From the NCBI GenBank assembly GCA_905182645.1, contig CAJJCJ010000001.1, positions 109,764-173,763 of the forward strand: 64,000 nucleotides of DNA, given 5' to 3'. Positions 16,935 through 25,628 of the stretch are shown here, one piece after another. The position numbers and the translations under genes are program-made. How positions within the stretch are numbered: the first letter of the stretch is position 1; each line of letters opens with the position of its first letter. The DNA comes from an uncultured Sulfitobacter sp. (GTDB lineage: Bacteria > Pseudomonadota > Alphaproteobacteria > Rhodobacterales > Rhodobacteraceae). Below the pieces are notes generated by a model. The model did no database searches. It saw only the letters and a list, made by a program, of their open reading frames with translations, and was not told where the DNA came from.

Positions 16935-18383
16935 ATGCTTGATTTACGCCCAGTGGGATATGTTATCGGACTGCTTGTGGCGTCGCTTGGGATCACCATG
17001 CTGGCGCCTTTGGCAGCTGACCTGCAGGCTGGTAACGGTCATTGGCCGGTGTTCATGGAAAGCGCGATTATCACGATCTTGACGGGTGGTTTGTTGGCGG
17101 GGGCCTGTGCAAACGGGGTCACGGCGGGTTTGACGCTGCGGCAGACGTTTTTGCTGACCTCACTTGTTTGGCTGACGCTGCCTGTCTTTGGTGCGATCCC
17201 GTTCGTGATCGGGGCCACAAACGCAAATTTCACCGACGCATTCTTTGAGGCGATGTCGGGGCTGACAACGACGGGGGCGACTGTTTTCAGCGGATTAGAG
17301 GCATTGCCAGAGGGGCTCAAGCTGTGGCGCGGTATCCTGCAATGGCTTGGTGGCGTTGGTATTATTGTGGTCGCGATGGTGTTTTTGCCTGAACTGCGGG
17401 TTGGCGGCATGCAGATTTTCCGCACCGAAGGGTTTGATACTGGTGGCAAAATATTGCCCCGCGCAGGTGAAATTGCCAGCCGGATTGCGGTGATTTATGT
17501 GTCGCTGACAATCATATGCGCGCTGGCCTATTCGGCGTTTGGCATGACCGGATTTGACGCCATGACCCACGCCATGACGACCGTGTCGACAGGAGGTATG
17601 GCCAACTCGGATGCATCATTTGGCAACTATGGCATGGCGGTTCATTATACGGCTGTGGTGTTTATGATCTTAGCGGCACTACCGTTTGTGCGCTATGTTC
17701 AGCTGCTCGCAGGGACCGCCGTACCGATGTACCGCGACAGCCAAATCCGCACATTTTTCATGATCGTGAGCATCTGTGTTTTGCTTATTTCCGCATGGAT
17801 TTGGGGCCGCGACGGGATCATCACTGAAACCGCGTTCCGCGAGGCGTTATTCAACGTCACATCAATCATTTCAGGCACCGGATATTCAAACGCCGACTAT
17901 ATGACATGGGGCACATTTCCGGTTGTGATGTTCTTTTTCATCGGCCTGATTGGCGGCTGCGCGGGGTCCACTGCCTGCTCGGTCAAGGTATTCCGCTATC
18001 AGCTGCTTGTTGCTTCGATCAAAAGCCAAATCCGGCAAATCCACTCACCGCACGGCATATTCGAGCCGCGCTACGACGGGCGGCCAGTGTCTGAGGATGT
18101 TCTCAATTCGGTCATGGCGTTCTTTGTGGCCTTTGTTTTGGCCCTTGGCATCGTCGCCACAATGCTTGGGCTGACGGGGTTGGATTTTATCACCTCTGTT
18201 TCTGGTGCTGCATCTGCGATTGCAAACATAGGCCCCGGTCTTGGAACAGAGATTGGTCCGTCGGGTAATTTCTCTGGGCTCAATGACACCGCCAAGTGGA
18301 TTTTATCCGTTGCGATGTTCTTTGGCCGCCTTGAAATCATGGCTGTGCTGACCATTCTCACCGTATCTTTCTGGAGATCATAA
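16935..18383 (+). CDS. trkH: Potassium uptake protein TrkH
   Basis: A 482-residue integral membrane protein with the four-repeat P-loop layout of Trk/Ktr potassium transporters. The filter-like segments are visible: AMSGLTTTGATVFSGLE, TTVSTGGMANSDASFGNYG, NVTSIISGTGYSN and ANIGPGLG. It moves K+ with the TrkA regulatory subunit, which is not in this window. Its stop TAA directly abuts the ATG of the next gene, so they are co-transcribed. Confidence 0.94.
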   Translation: MLDLRPVGYVIGLLVASLGITMLAPLAADLQAGNGHWPVFMESAIITILTGGLLAGACANGVTAGLTLRQTFLLTSLVWLTLPVFGAIPFVIGATNANFTDAFFEAMSGLTTTGATVFSGLEALPEGLKLWRGILQWLGGVGIIVVAMVFLPELRVGGMQIFRTEGFDTGGKILPRAGEIASRIAVIYVSLTIICALAYSAFGMTGFDAMTHAMTTVSTGGMANSDASFGNYGMAVHYTAVVFMILAALPFVRYVQLLAGTAVPMYRDSQIRTFFMIVSICVLLISAWIWGRDGIITETAFREALFNVTSIISGTGYSNADYMTWGTFPVVMFFFIGLIGGCAGSTACSVKVFRYQLLVASIKSQIRQIHSPHGIFEPRYDGRPVSEDVLNSVMAFFVAFVLALGIVATMLGLTGLDFITSVSGAASAIANIGPGLGTEIGPSGNFSGLNDTAKWILSVAMFFGRLEIMAVLTILTVSFWRS

Positions 18384-19964
18384 ATGACCCAACGCCCTCT
18401 CGGTGCCCAAATTTCGCACATGCTAAAAGATCGCGGTGTTGATGTGATCTTTGGCATTCCGGGGGTGCATAACCAAGAAATGTATCGTGGTATTGAAGAG
18501 GCGGGGTTGACCCATGTGCTTGCGCGCCACGAACAGGGCGCAGGGTTCATGGCCGATGGGTATGCCCGTGCCACAGGTAAACCGGGGGTGGCTTATGTCA
18601 TCACGGGGCCGGGAGTCTGCAATATCATGACCCCGATGGGCCAAGCCTATTCGGACAGTGTTCCGATGCTGGTGTTGTCATCGTGTCTTGATGAAACCGA
18701 AGGCACGCGCGGCCAATTGCATCAGATGAAAGACCAAGAAGCCGCCGCTGCAACCGTCTGCGATTGGTCTGCGACAGCCCGTACGGCTTCGGCTGCCTAT
18801 ACGCTGATTGACCGCGCGCTGTTTGAATTTGATGCGCAGCGCAAGCGCCCCAAACATATCACGTTTCCAATTGCTCTGTTGCAGGGCAACGCAGACGCCG
18901 CCCCGAAGATGCCGCAGGCTGTTGTCAGCTTGCCTGATCCGATTGACGGGCAGGTTGCCGGCTTGGCCGATATGATCCACGAGGCCCGCAGACCATTGTT
19001 TATCTTTGGCGGAGGTGCCGTGCATCTAGACTTTGCAGCTGCTGTTATGGCCAATTTGGGGGCTGCAAGCCTTTCGACATATGCTGGGCGGGGCATCATT
19101 CCGTCCAGCGATCCGCTGCATTTCGGCGCACCGCTTGCGCGCCCGTCCAGCGTCGATGTGATCGCCAGCGCCGATCTGGTGATCGTCATGGGGTCGGAAC
19201 TGTCAGAAGTCGATTTGTGGCGCCATACGTTGGGGCACACCGCACGCTTGGTGCGCGTTGATATCGATCCAGAGGTGCTATGCGATCGTCACGGCGCCGA
19301 CTATGCCATTCTGGCGGATTGCTTTGCTGTGCTTGATCAATTGTCAGACCTGTTTGATGCGCCGCTTGATACCGATTGGACAGCGGCAGAGGTGACGAAA
19401 GCAAGGGCCAAATGGCGGACGGAAGTTGAGGCAGAACGTGTTGGTATCTTGCCCGTGGTCGATGCCCTGCGCGAAGGTTTGCCTGTGGATACGTTAATTT
19501 ATTCCGACATGACCCAATTTGCCTATGCGGCCAAAGAAGTTTGGCCAATGGAGCAATCAGGCCTGTGGCACCACCCTTGCGGCTTTGGGACGCTGGGTTA
19601 CGCGTTGCCTGCAGCCATTGGCGGCAAGATTGGGGCAGGGGATCAACCGGTAGTGGCTATCGCGGGGGACTACGGTTTCCAATACACGCTGCAGGAACTG
19701 ATGGTCGCGGTTGAACTGAACCTGTGCCTGCCGATCATCATTTGGGACAACGGCAAACTGGGCGAGATCGAAGATAGCATGGTCCACGCCCAGATCGCAC
19801 CAAACGCGGTTGTCCAAAAGAATCCCGATTTTGTGAAGCTGGCAGACGCTTATGGATGTGCCACTGCGGCGCCCAAATCACTCGTTGACTTAAAAGCCGC
19901 TGTTATCAAGGCGCTTGGCGCGGATGGACCAACCGTCATTCATGTAACGTCTGAAATCAACTAA
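18384..19964 (+). CDS. ThDP-dependent acetolactate synthase-like enzyme
   Basis: A 526-residue protein with three thiamine-diphosphate enzyme domains. The N-terminal Pyr domain has FGIPGVHNQEMYRG and the catalytic glutamate in RHEQGAGFMADGYARATGKPG; the C-terminal PP domain has AGDYGFQYTLQELMVAVELNL, matching GDG(x)25-30N with DYG at the metal site and a late N. It resembles the group annotated as 5-guanidino-2-oxopentanoate decarboxylase (AruI), which acts in arginine catabolism, but oxalyl- or acetolactate-type chemistry cannot be excluded. It follows trkH with no gap and ends at a palindromic repeat. Confidence 0.72.
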   Translation: MTQRPLGAQISHMLKDRGVDVIFGIPGVHNQEMYRGIEEAGLTHVLARHEQGAGFMADGYARATGKPGVAYVITGPGVCNIMTPMGQAYSDSVPMLVLSSCLDETEGTRGQLHQMKDQEAAAATVCDWSATARTASAAYTLIDRALFEFDAQRKRPKHITFPIALLQGNADAAPKMPQAVVSLPDPIDGQVAGLADMIHEARRPLFIFGGGAVHLDFAAAVMANLGAASLSTYAGRGIIPSSDPLHFGAPLARPSSVDVIASADLVIVMGSELSEVDLWRHTLGHTARLVRVDIDPEVLCDRHGADYAILADCFAVLDQLSDLFDAPLDTDWTAAEVTKARAKWRTEVEAERVGILPVVDALREGLPVDTLIYSDMTQFAYAAKEVWPMEQSGLWHHPCGFGTLGYALPAAIGGKIGAGDQPVVAIAGDYGFQYTLQELMVAVELNLCLPIIIWDNGKLGEIEDSMVHAQIAPNAVVQKNPDFVKLADAYGCATAAPKSLVDLKAAVIKALGADGPTVIHVTSEIN

Positions 19965-19970
19965 ATGTGT

Positions 19971-19992
19971 AGGATGGGTTTTAACCCATCCT
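19971..19992. repeat. Palindromic repeat, copy 1
   Basis: AGGATGGGTT pairs with AACCCATCCT around a TT centre. It lies between the convergent ThDP enzyme and the protease gene, where it may act as a terminator for both. One of five related copies in the window. Confidence 0.8.
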
Positions 19993-19994
19993 TG

Positions 19995-21754
19995 TTACCA
20001 GCAGCTGACCAATACAGTGTTGTCGGCGGCCCTCAGGGTCAGAGTCTCTGGTGACATAAAAGTCACCGCGTCTGTGGTTTGAGCCGCAATCCCAGCCGTG
20101 TTCAAAGACGCCAAAATTTCGTCGCTATCGACGGAAAAGCTGACGTCTTGGGGCAACACTCGCCCGCCGCTTTCATTGCGTGGCAACAACATGCCCAGCA
20201 CTGACCCTGCGTTGTCAAACACAGGACCGCCCGCATCGCCGGATTGTGCAGTCAAAGCCAACCGCTTGATGGTTTCTTCGCCGTTTAACCCACGCATGTC
20301 GGCCAATCGACCAAATGTCAGTGACGGCGTTACAAGAACACCGCCGTATGGGAAGCCTGCGACAGCCACGCTGGTCTGTAAGCGCGGGATGCCGGTTTGG
20401 AACGTCACAACGCCAAGCGGGGACAAAGCAACATCAGGTCGCAAAACGGCAAGCCCGAGGGCGTCGTCCAGATGGACAACTTGTGCGTCGTGTTCACTGT
20501 TCAGTGAAATCCGGTCGCATGATCCAACGGCCTCTGCCGTTGTCAGGACTGTGCCTGCGTCATTGATGAAAAAGCCTGTTCGCGACATCTTTGGCTTGCG
20601 CACGGCCAAACCGCCGACTTGATCGATGCCTTGGTTTTCGCTTGGCGCTGCCAGCGACGGATCCAATACGCCGTCCAACACTACAAAGCTGGCCTTCATC
20701 TCATCCAACACACGGCGGCGGCGTTCATCGTCACCGGCGGGCCAAATGAGGCTAAAGCCTTTGATCGTGCCATTGTCGAGCTTGGCATAGGTGTAGGAAT
20801 GAATGTCGTCGTCGATGCCTTCCAGTTCGAATGACCGATTGTCGCGCTTGCGTGGGCCGTCATTGGGCACAATCGTCAGGGTCTGCAAAATTTCGTACAG
20901 GCCAAATAGGCGGTTCTGATCGCCATCTTGCGAGATGAACAGGACACTGGCGTCCAGATTACCTTTGGGGTCAAAGCGCACGAATGGTGGCTCATATTCG
21001 GAAAACGCAACAACGCCAGTCGGGACCAGCATTTCGATGCCAGATGCGTAGTCGCGGACCAATGTCAGGCCCATGCCATCAAGCACGGCATTGTAAGACG
21101 CGAGCAATGTAGCCCGCTGCGTCGTTGTCAGGACGCCTGTTGGTTCCGCGTTATTGGCGTTTTGCCATGCACGCATCGATGCACGTGTGCCGCGTCCATA
21201 AGCCCCGTCGATGGCAGACGCGTAAAAACCGGCCCACTTTAGCGCGGTTTGCAGGTTTTTGCGTTGGTCGCGGTCCAGTAGTTTTTCCGATGCCTGCGCT
21301 TGCCTGCGGGTCTCCGTGGGGATCACAACAGGCGCACTAACCTCTGCCAGTGGGGCACCTTCGATTGGTGCCACGGTTTCAACCTCTGGCGTTGTGGCGT
21401 CTGGTAACGGCTGCGCCGTCGTTTGCGCCCCCCAACACCAACAGGCCAAAACTGTTGCTGAAAGCGGCGGCCTGTTATGATAAAACTGTCGCTGGGAATT
21501 GTCCTGTCACGGCGCATTTGGCGCAGAACGGTGTTCGCGTCATTGGGCGTATATGGACCCAGAACGACGCCGTACCAACCGCCACCGAGGGAAAATCCGT
21601 TTACGTTTTCCAGCTGTCCGGCATAAAATCTTGCACGCGCTTGCGCAGTTGTAAGTGTCGGGTGCGCCTCGACTTGGACGTAAGCGACGTCTTGTGCCAA
21701 CATGCTCACTGGCCATAGGCCAAGAAAAATAACTGCAATCAATGCTCGCAACAT
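19995..21754 (-). pseudogene. SPOR / peptidoglycan-binding / trypsin-like serine protease, frameshifted
   Basis: Two overlapping frames make one protein of about 585 residues. The first (ATG 21754) has a signal peptide, a SPOR-like domain (VAYVQVEAHPTLTTAQARA) and reaches QQFWPVGVGG. The second, ending at 19995, carries a peptidoglycan-binding domain (LQTALKWAGFYASAIDGAYG) and a trypsin-like protease domain with SGDAGGPVF as the serine motif. The frames meet at a run of six G (21428-21433 on the plus strand as C); adding one G restores a continuous reading frame. So the gene is either inactivated, misread in sequencing, or expressed by -1 slippage. When intact it would be a periplasmic envelope protease. 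Confidence 0.82.
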
Positions 21755-21936
21755 TACAACGCCTCAAAGTCTGGAAAACCAACCCCGCATACGCGGATTG
21801 TTGCGGAAGCTAACAGAGATACACCAAAGTGCAGCCCCGAAAATACGGCTTCGCTGAAGAATTAAGCACCCGTGTTCTAATTGACCCTGTGGGTCCATCT
21901 GCGTATGACGTGATTAACCAGTCAAAGAGGGCAAAG

Positions 21937-22857
21937 ATGGCCGATAAACCACGCAGTTTTCAGGAAATCATCCTACGGCTCCAGAATTATTGGGCGGCCA
22001 ACGGCTGTGCCATCTTGCAGCCTTACGACATGGAGGTCGGTGCAGGGACATTTCACCCTGCCACCACCTTGCGTGCGCTTGGTAATAAACCATGGGCTGC
22101 CGCCTATGTTCAACCGTCACGCCGCCCAACTGATGGCCGCTACGGTGAGAACCCAAACCGCCTACAGCACTATTATCAGTACCAAGTGATCATCAAACCA
22201 AGCCCAACGGATTTGCAGGCGCTTTATCTCGGATCGCTTGAGGCAATCGGAATCGATGCATCCATGCACGATCTGCGCTTTGTCGAAGACGACTGGGAAA
22301 GCCCGACGTTGGGTGCGTGGGGCCTAGGCTGGGAAGTATGGTGTGACGGCATGGAAGTCAGCCAGTTCACTTATTTCCAGCAGGTCGGCGGGCACGATTG
22401 CAAACCCGTATCCGGCGAGCTGACCTACGGGTTGGAGCGCCTCGCGATGTATGTGCTTGAGTGCGATCACGTTATGGACATGCCGTTCAACGACCCAGAC
22501 GCAGTCACTGCGATGACCTACGGCGATGTGTTTTTACAAACAGAACAGGAATACGCCCGTTGGAACTTTGACGTGGCCGATACCGATACGTTGCTGCAGC
22601 ACTTTAAAGATGCAGAGGCCGAATGCGGACGTATCCTGGCCATGCCTGCCGATGATCCAAAGACGGGCCGCCGCATCATCATGGCGCACCCAGCGTATGA
22701 CCAATGCATCAAGGCCAGCCATGTGTTTAACCTGCTTGACGCGCGCGGTGTGATTTCGGTCACCGAACGCCAAGCCTATATCGGGCGAGTGCGGACATTG
22801 GCCAAAGCCTGCGCAGATGCATTTGTGCAAACCACCGCCGGAGGATTTTCCGCATGA
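21937..22857 (+). CDS. glyQ: Glycyl-tRNA synthetase alpha subunit
   Basis: A 306-residue subunit of the bacterial-type heterotetrameric glycyl-tRNA synthetase. The start is ATG 21937 ([20 protein letters not shown]); the frame opens earlier at 21829. Class II blocks are visible: [49 protein letters not shown] and [15 protein letters not shown]. It holds the aminoacylation site and works with GlyS. Its stop overlaps the start of a small membrane protein gene by 4 bp. Confidence 0.96.
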   Translation: MADKPRSFQEIILRLQNYWAANGCAILQPYDMEVGAGTFHPATTLRALGNKPWAAAYVQPSRRPTDGRYGENPNRLQHYYQYQVIIKPSPTDLQALYLGSLEAIGIDASMHDLRFVEDDWESPTLGAWGLGWEVWCDGMEVSQFTYFQQVGGHDCKPVSGELTYGLERLAMYVLECDHVMDMPFNDPDAVTAMTYGDVFLQTEQEYARWNFDVADTDTLLQHFKDAEAECGRILAMPADDPKTGRRIIMAHPAYDQCIKASHVFNLLDARGVISVTERQAYIGRVRTLAKACADAFVQTTAGGFSA

Positions 22858-23381
22858 TTGCACGCATAGCGATAGTCGGGCTTTTTGTGATTGCTTTGAT
22901 CGCAGGGGCGGTAATGTATTATCTACAGGTCTACGCCTATTACGACGACGTATCGGCGCAGATTGAAGACGTGCAAATGGTATCCGTCGCAACTGGCGAA
23001 CCAGAGGGTATTTTGTTCGAAAACCTCAAGGCGATTGACAGCGACAGCAGCCCGCTACGGTTCCGGTCTTGTTTCACAACGGATCTGTCTCAAGCGCTTT
23101 TGACCGAAACTTATGTGATTTCTGAGGGCGCAGAACCTCGCGTCGCACCCGGTTGGTTTGACTGCTTTGACGCCGCCCAAATTGGCGAAGACCTGTCCAC
23201 CGGCAGCGCGATCGGCTTTATGGGCCAAGAAAATATCCAATACGGAATCGACCGCGTTATCGCCGTGTACTCCGATGGCCGCGCGTTCTCGTGGCACCAG
23301 ATCAATTTCTGCGGCGAGGTCGTGTTTGACGGCAACCCTGTGCCGCCTGAATGCCCTCCAGCTCCTGAAAGACTGCAATAA
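22854..23381 (+). CDS. Conserved single-pass membrane protein between glyQ and glyS
   Basis: A 175-residue protein with an N-terminal membrane anchor ([20 protein letters not shown], about 5-24) and a periplasmic domain with four cysteines (RSCFTT, WFDCFD, INFCGE, PPECPP). It probably belongs to a Rhodobacteraceae family of unknown function (DUF6446-like, recalled, not checked). It overlaps glyQ (ATGA) and glyS (TAATG) at its two ends, so its translation is coupled to both synthetase subunits. No enzymatic motif is seen. Confidence 0.75.
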   Translation: MIARIAIVGLFVIALIAGAVMYYLQVYAYYDDVSAQIEDVQMVSVATGEPEGILFENLKAIDSDSSPLRFRSCFTTDLSQALLTETYVISEGAEPRVAPGWFDCFDAAQIGEDLSTGSAIGFMGQENIQYGIDRVIAVYSDGRAFSWHQINFCGEVVFDGNPVPPECPPAPERLQ

Positions 23382-25552
23382 TGCCTGATCTTCTGATTGA
23401 ACTTTTCTCCGAGGAAATTCCGGCGCGTATGCAGGGCAAGGCGGCGTCTGATCTGCAAAAACTAGTTACTGACGGGCTGGTCGAGGCAGGCTTGACGTAT
23501 AAATCCGCTGCTGCGTTTTCCACGCCGCGCCGTTTGACCTTGTCCGTCGAAGACCTGTTGGCAGAAAGCAAACCCGTTCGCGAAGAACGCAAAGGCCCCA
23601 AAGTCGGTGCGCCCGATCAGGCGATTGACGGGTTTTTGCGCGGCGCAGGTGTCACCCGTGACGATCTGGAAATCCGCGACGACAAAAAGGGTCAGGTGTA
23701 TTTCGCTGTGATCAAGAAACCTGGCCGGATGGCTGCGGATATTATTGCAGAGATTCTTGAAAAATCGATCCGCAATTTCCCGTGGCCGAAATCCATGCGT
23801 TGGGGCACTGGCACTCTAAAATGGGTCCGTCCGCTGCATTCAGTTCTGTGCATTCTGACTGGTGAGGCGGGCGCCGAAGTTGTGCCGCTTGATATCGACG
23901 GGATCACATCAGGGAACACGACACGTGGTCACCGTTTTCTGTCGCCAGACGTATTTTCTGTAACCTCTTTTGAGGATTACGAGGCAAAGCTAAAGCGCGC
24001 GCATGTCATGCTGCGCGCCGATGAACGTGCTGATATGATCTGGAACGATGCGACAAATCAGGCGTTCGCGTTGGGTCTTGAAGTCGTCGAGGATCGCGGG
24101 CTTTTGACCGAGGTCGCAGGGCTGGTTGAATGGCCTGTTGTTTTGCTGGGTCAGATTGATCCGTCGTTTTACGAGCTGCCGGACGAAGTTTTGCAGACAT
24201 CGATGAAAGAGCATCAGAAATTCTTTTCCGTGCGCAATGCCAAGACGGGCCAGATCGAACGCTTTGTTACTGTCGCGAATACCGTGACGGCGGACAATGG
24301 TGCGACGATCCTGAAGGGCAACCAAAAGGTGCTTTTCGCGCGCCTGTCGGATGCGCAATTCTTTTGGGAAAACGATCTACGCATTGCGAATGCTGGCATG
24401 CAGCCGTGGCTTGATAGCCTGTCTAACGTGACGTTCCATAACAAACTGGGCACGCAGAAAGACCGGATTGACCGGATCGTTGCGCTGGCGTCTGAAATTG
24501 CACCGCTGGTTGGTGCCGATGTGGCGGAAGCGGCCGAGGCTGCGCGCGTGGCCAAGGCCGACCTGTCATCCGAGATGGTCTATGAATTCCCCGAACTTCA
24601 AGGGCTTATGGGGCGAAAGTACGCATCTAAGGCTGGCTTGTCCGATGCCATCGCCGCCGCCGCGCAAGAGCATTACTCGCCGCTGGGCCCATCAGACGAC
24701 GTGCCAACTGCGCCCGTGTCTGTGGCCGTGTCGCTTGCAGATAAGCTTGATACGCTGACAGGGTTCTGGACGATTGACGAGAAGCCGACAGGGTCGAAAG
24801 ACCCGTTCGCGCTGCGGCGTGCGGCGTTGGGTGTTATTCGGTTGATTTTGGAAAACGATATCAAGACAGAGCTTAAAGCTGAACTTAGACAAGCAATAAA
24901 AGAAAATGCAGGGGCTGCCTACTTTCAAGAAGCATTGAAGGAAGATTTGGCATTCGCGGCTACTCAAGGTCTAGAGTTTTATCGGCAAGAAGCGTTCAAG
25001 ACATACAACAATGACCTTGCCGTTTCTGAAGACCTCCTCTCCTTCTTCCACGACCGCCTCAAGGTTTACCTCAAAGACCAAGGCATTCGTCACGACATCA
25101 TTGATGCTTGCATCGCAATGGAGGGGTCGGATGATCTGACGTTGTTGGTCAAACGCGCTAAGGCGCTGGCGGCCACATTGGCCACGGATGACGGTGAAAA
25201 CCTGATCCAAGGGTTTAAGCGCGCCAACAACATCCTGACCAAGGAAGAGGCCAAAGACGGCGTCGAATATTCCTATGGCGCGGACCCGAAACACGCGCAG
25301 CATGATAGTGAACGCGCGTTGTTTGTTGCATTGGACGAGGCCGATAAAGTCATCGCACCAGCAATGGCGGCCCAAGACTTTGGCACTGCAATGACAGCTA
25401 TGGCCGCACTGCGCGGACCAATAGACGCATTCTTTACCGATGTGCAGGTCAACGCGGACCAACAGGTGGTGCGCCGCAATCGGCTTAACCTGTTGTCACG
25501 TATCAGAAAAACATGCCTTGGCGTTGCTGATCTAACACGTATTGATGGCTAG
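23381..25552 (+). CDS. glyS: Glycyl-tRNA synthetase beta subunit
   Basis: A 723-residue tRNA-binding subunit. Blocks typical of GlyS are LLIELFSEEIPARM at the start, FPKSMRWGTGTLKWVRPLHSVL-like sequence, ELPDEVLQTSMKEHQKFFSV and the C-terminal DALR-type anticodon domain. Its start overlaps the stop of the preceding gene. Between about 24860 and 25110 codon use changes: AGA, ATA and A/T-rich codons, then CTC-rich codons, unlike the CTG-rich flanks. The reading frame is intact throughout. Confidence 0.95.
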   Translation: MPDLLIELFSEEIPARMQGKAASDLQKLVTDGLVEAGLTYKSAAAFSTPRRLTLSVEDLLAESKPVREERKGPKVGAPDQAIDGFLRGAGVTRDDLEIRDDKKGQVYFAVIKKPGRMAADIIAEILEKSIRNFPWPKSMRWGTGTLKWVRPLHSVLCILTGEAGAEVVPLDIDGITSGNTTRGHRFLSPDVFSVTSFEDYEAKLKRAHVMLRADERADMIWNDATNQAFALGLEVVEDRGLLTEVAGLVEWPVVLLGQIDPSFYELPDEVLQTSMKEHQKFFSVRNAKTGQIERFVTVANTVTADNGATILKGNQKVLFARLSDAQFFWENDLRIANAGMQPWLDSLSNVTFHNKLGTQKDRIDRIVALASEIAPLVGADVAEAAEAARVAKADLSSEMVYEFPELQGLMGRKYASKAGLSDAIAAAAQEHYSPLGPSDDVPTAPVSVAVSLADKLDTLTGFWTIDEKPTGSKDPFALRRAALGVIRLILENDIKTELKAELRQAIKENAGAAYFQEALKEDLAFAATQGLEFYRQEAFKTYNNDLAVSEDLLSFFHDRLKVYLKDQGIRHDIIDACIAMEGSDDLTLLVKRAKALAATLATDDGENLIQGFKRANNILTKEEAKDGVEYSYGADPKHAQHDSERALFVALDEADKVIAPAMAAQDFGTAMTAMAALRGPIDAFFTDVQVNADQQVVRRNRLNLLSRIRKTCLGVADLTRIDG

Positions 25553-25628
25553 GATGGCATCGGCGAAGTTTCTTTGACGCCTTGGGGATCGCTCCCTATG
25601 CTGCACCTACACAAAGGATGGTGCTGCA

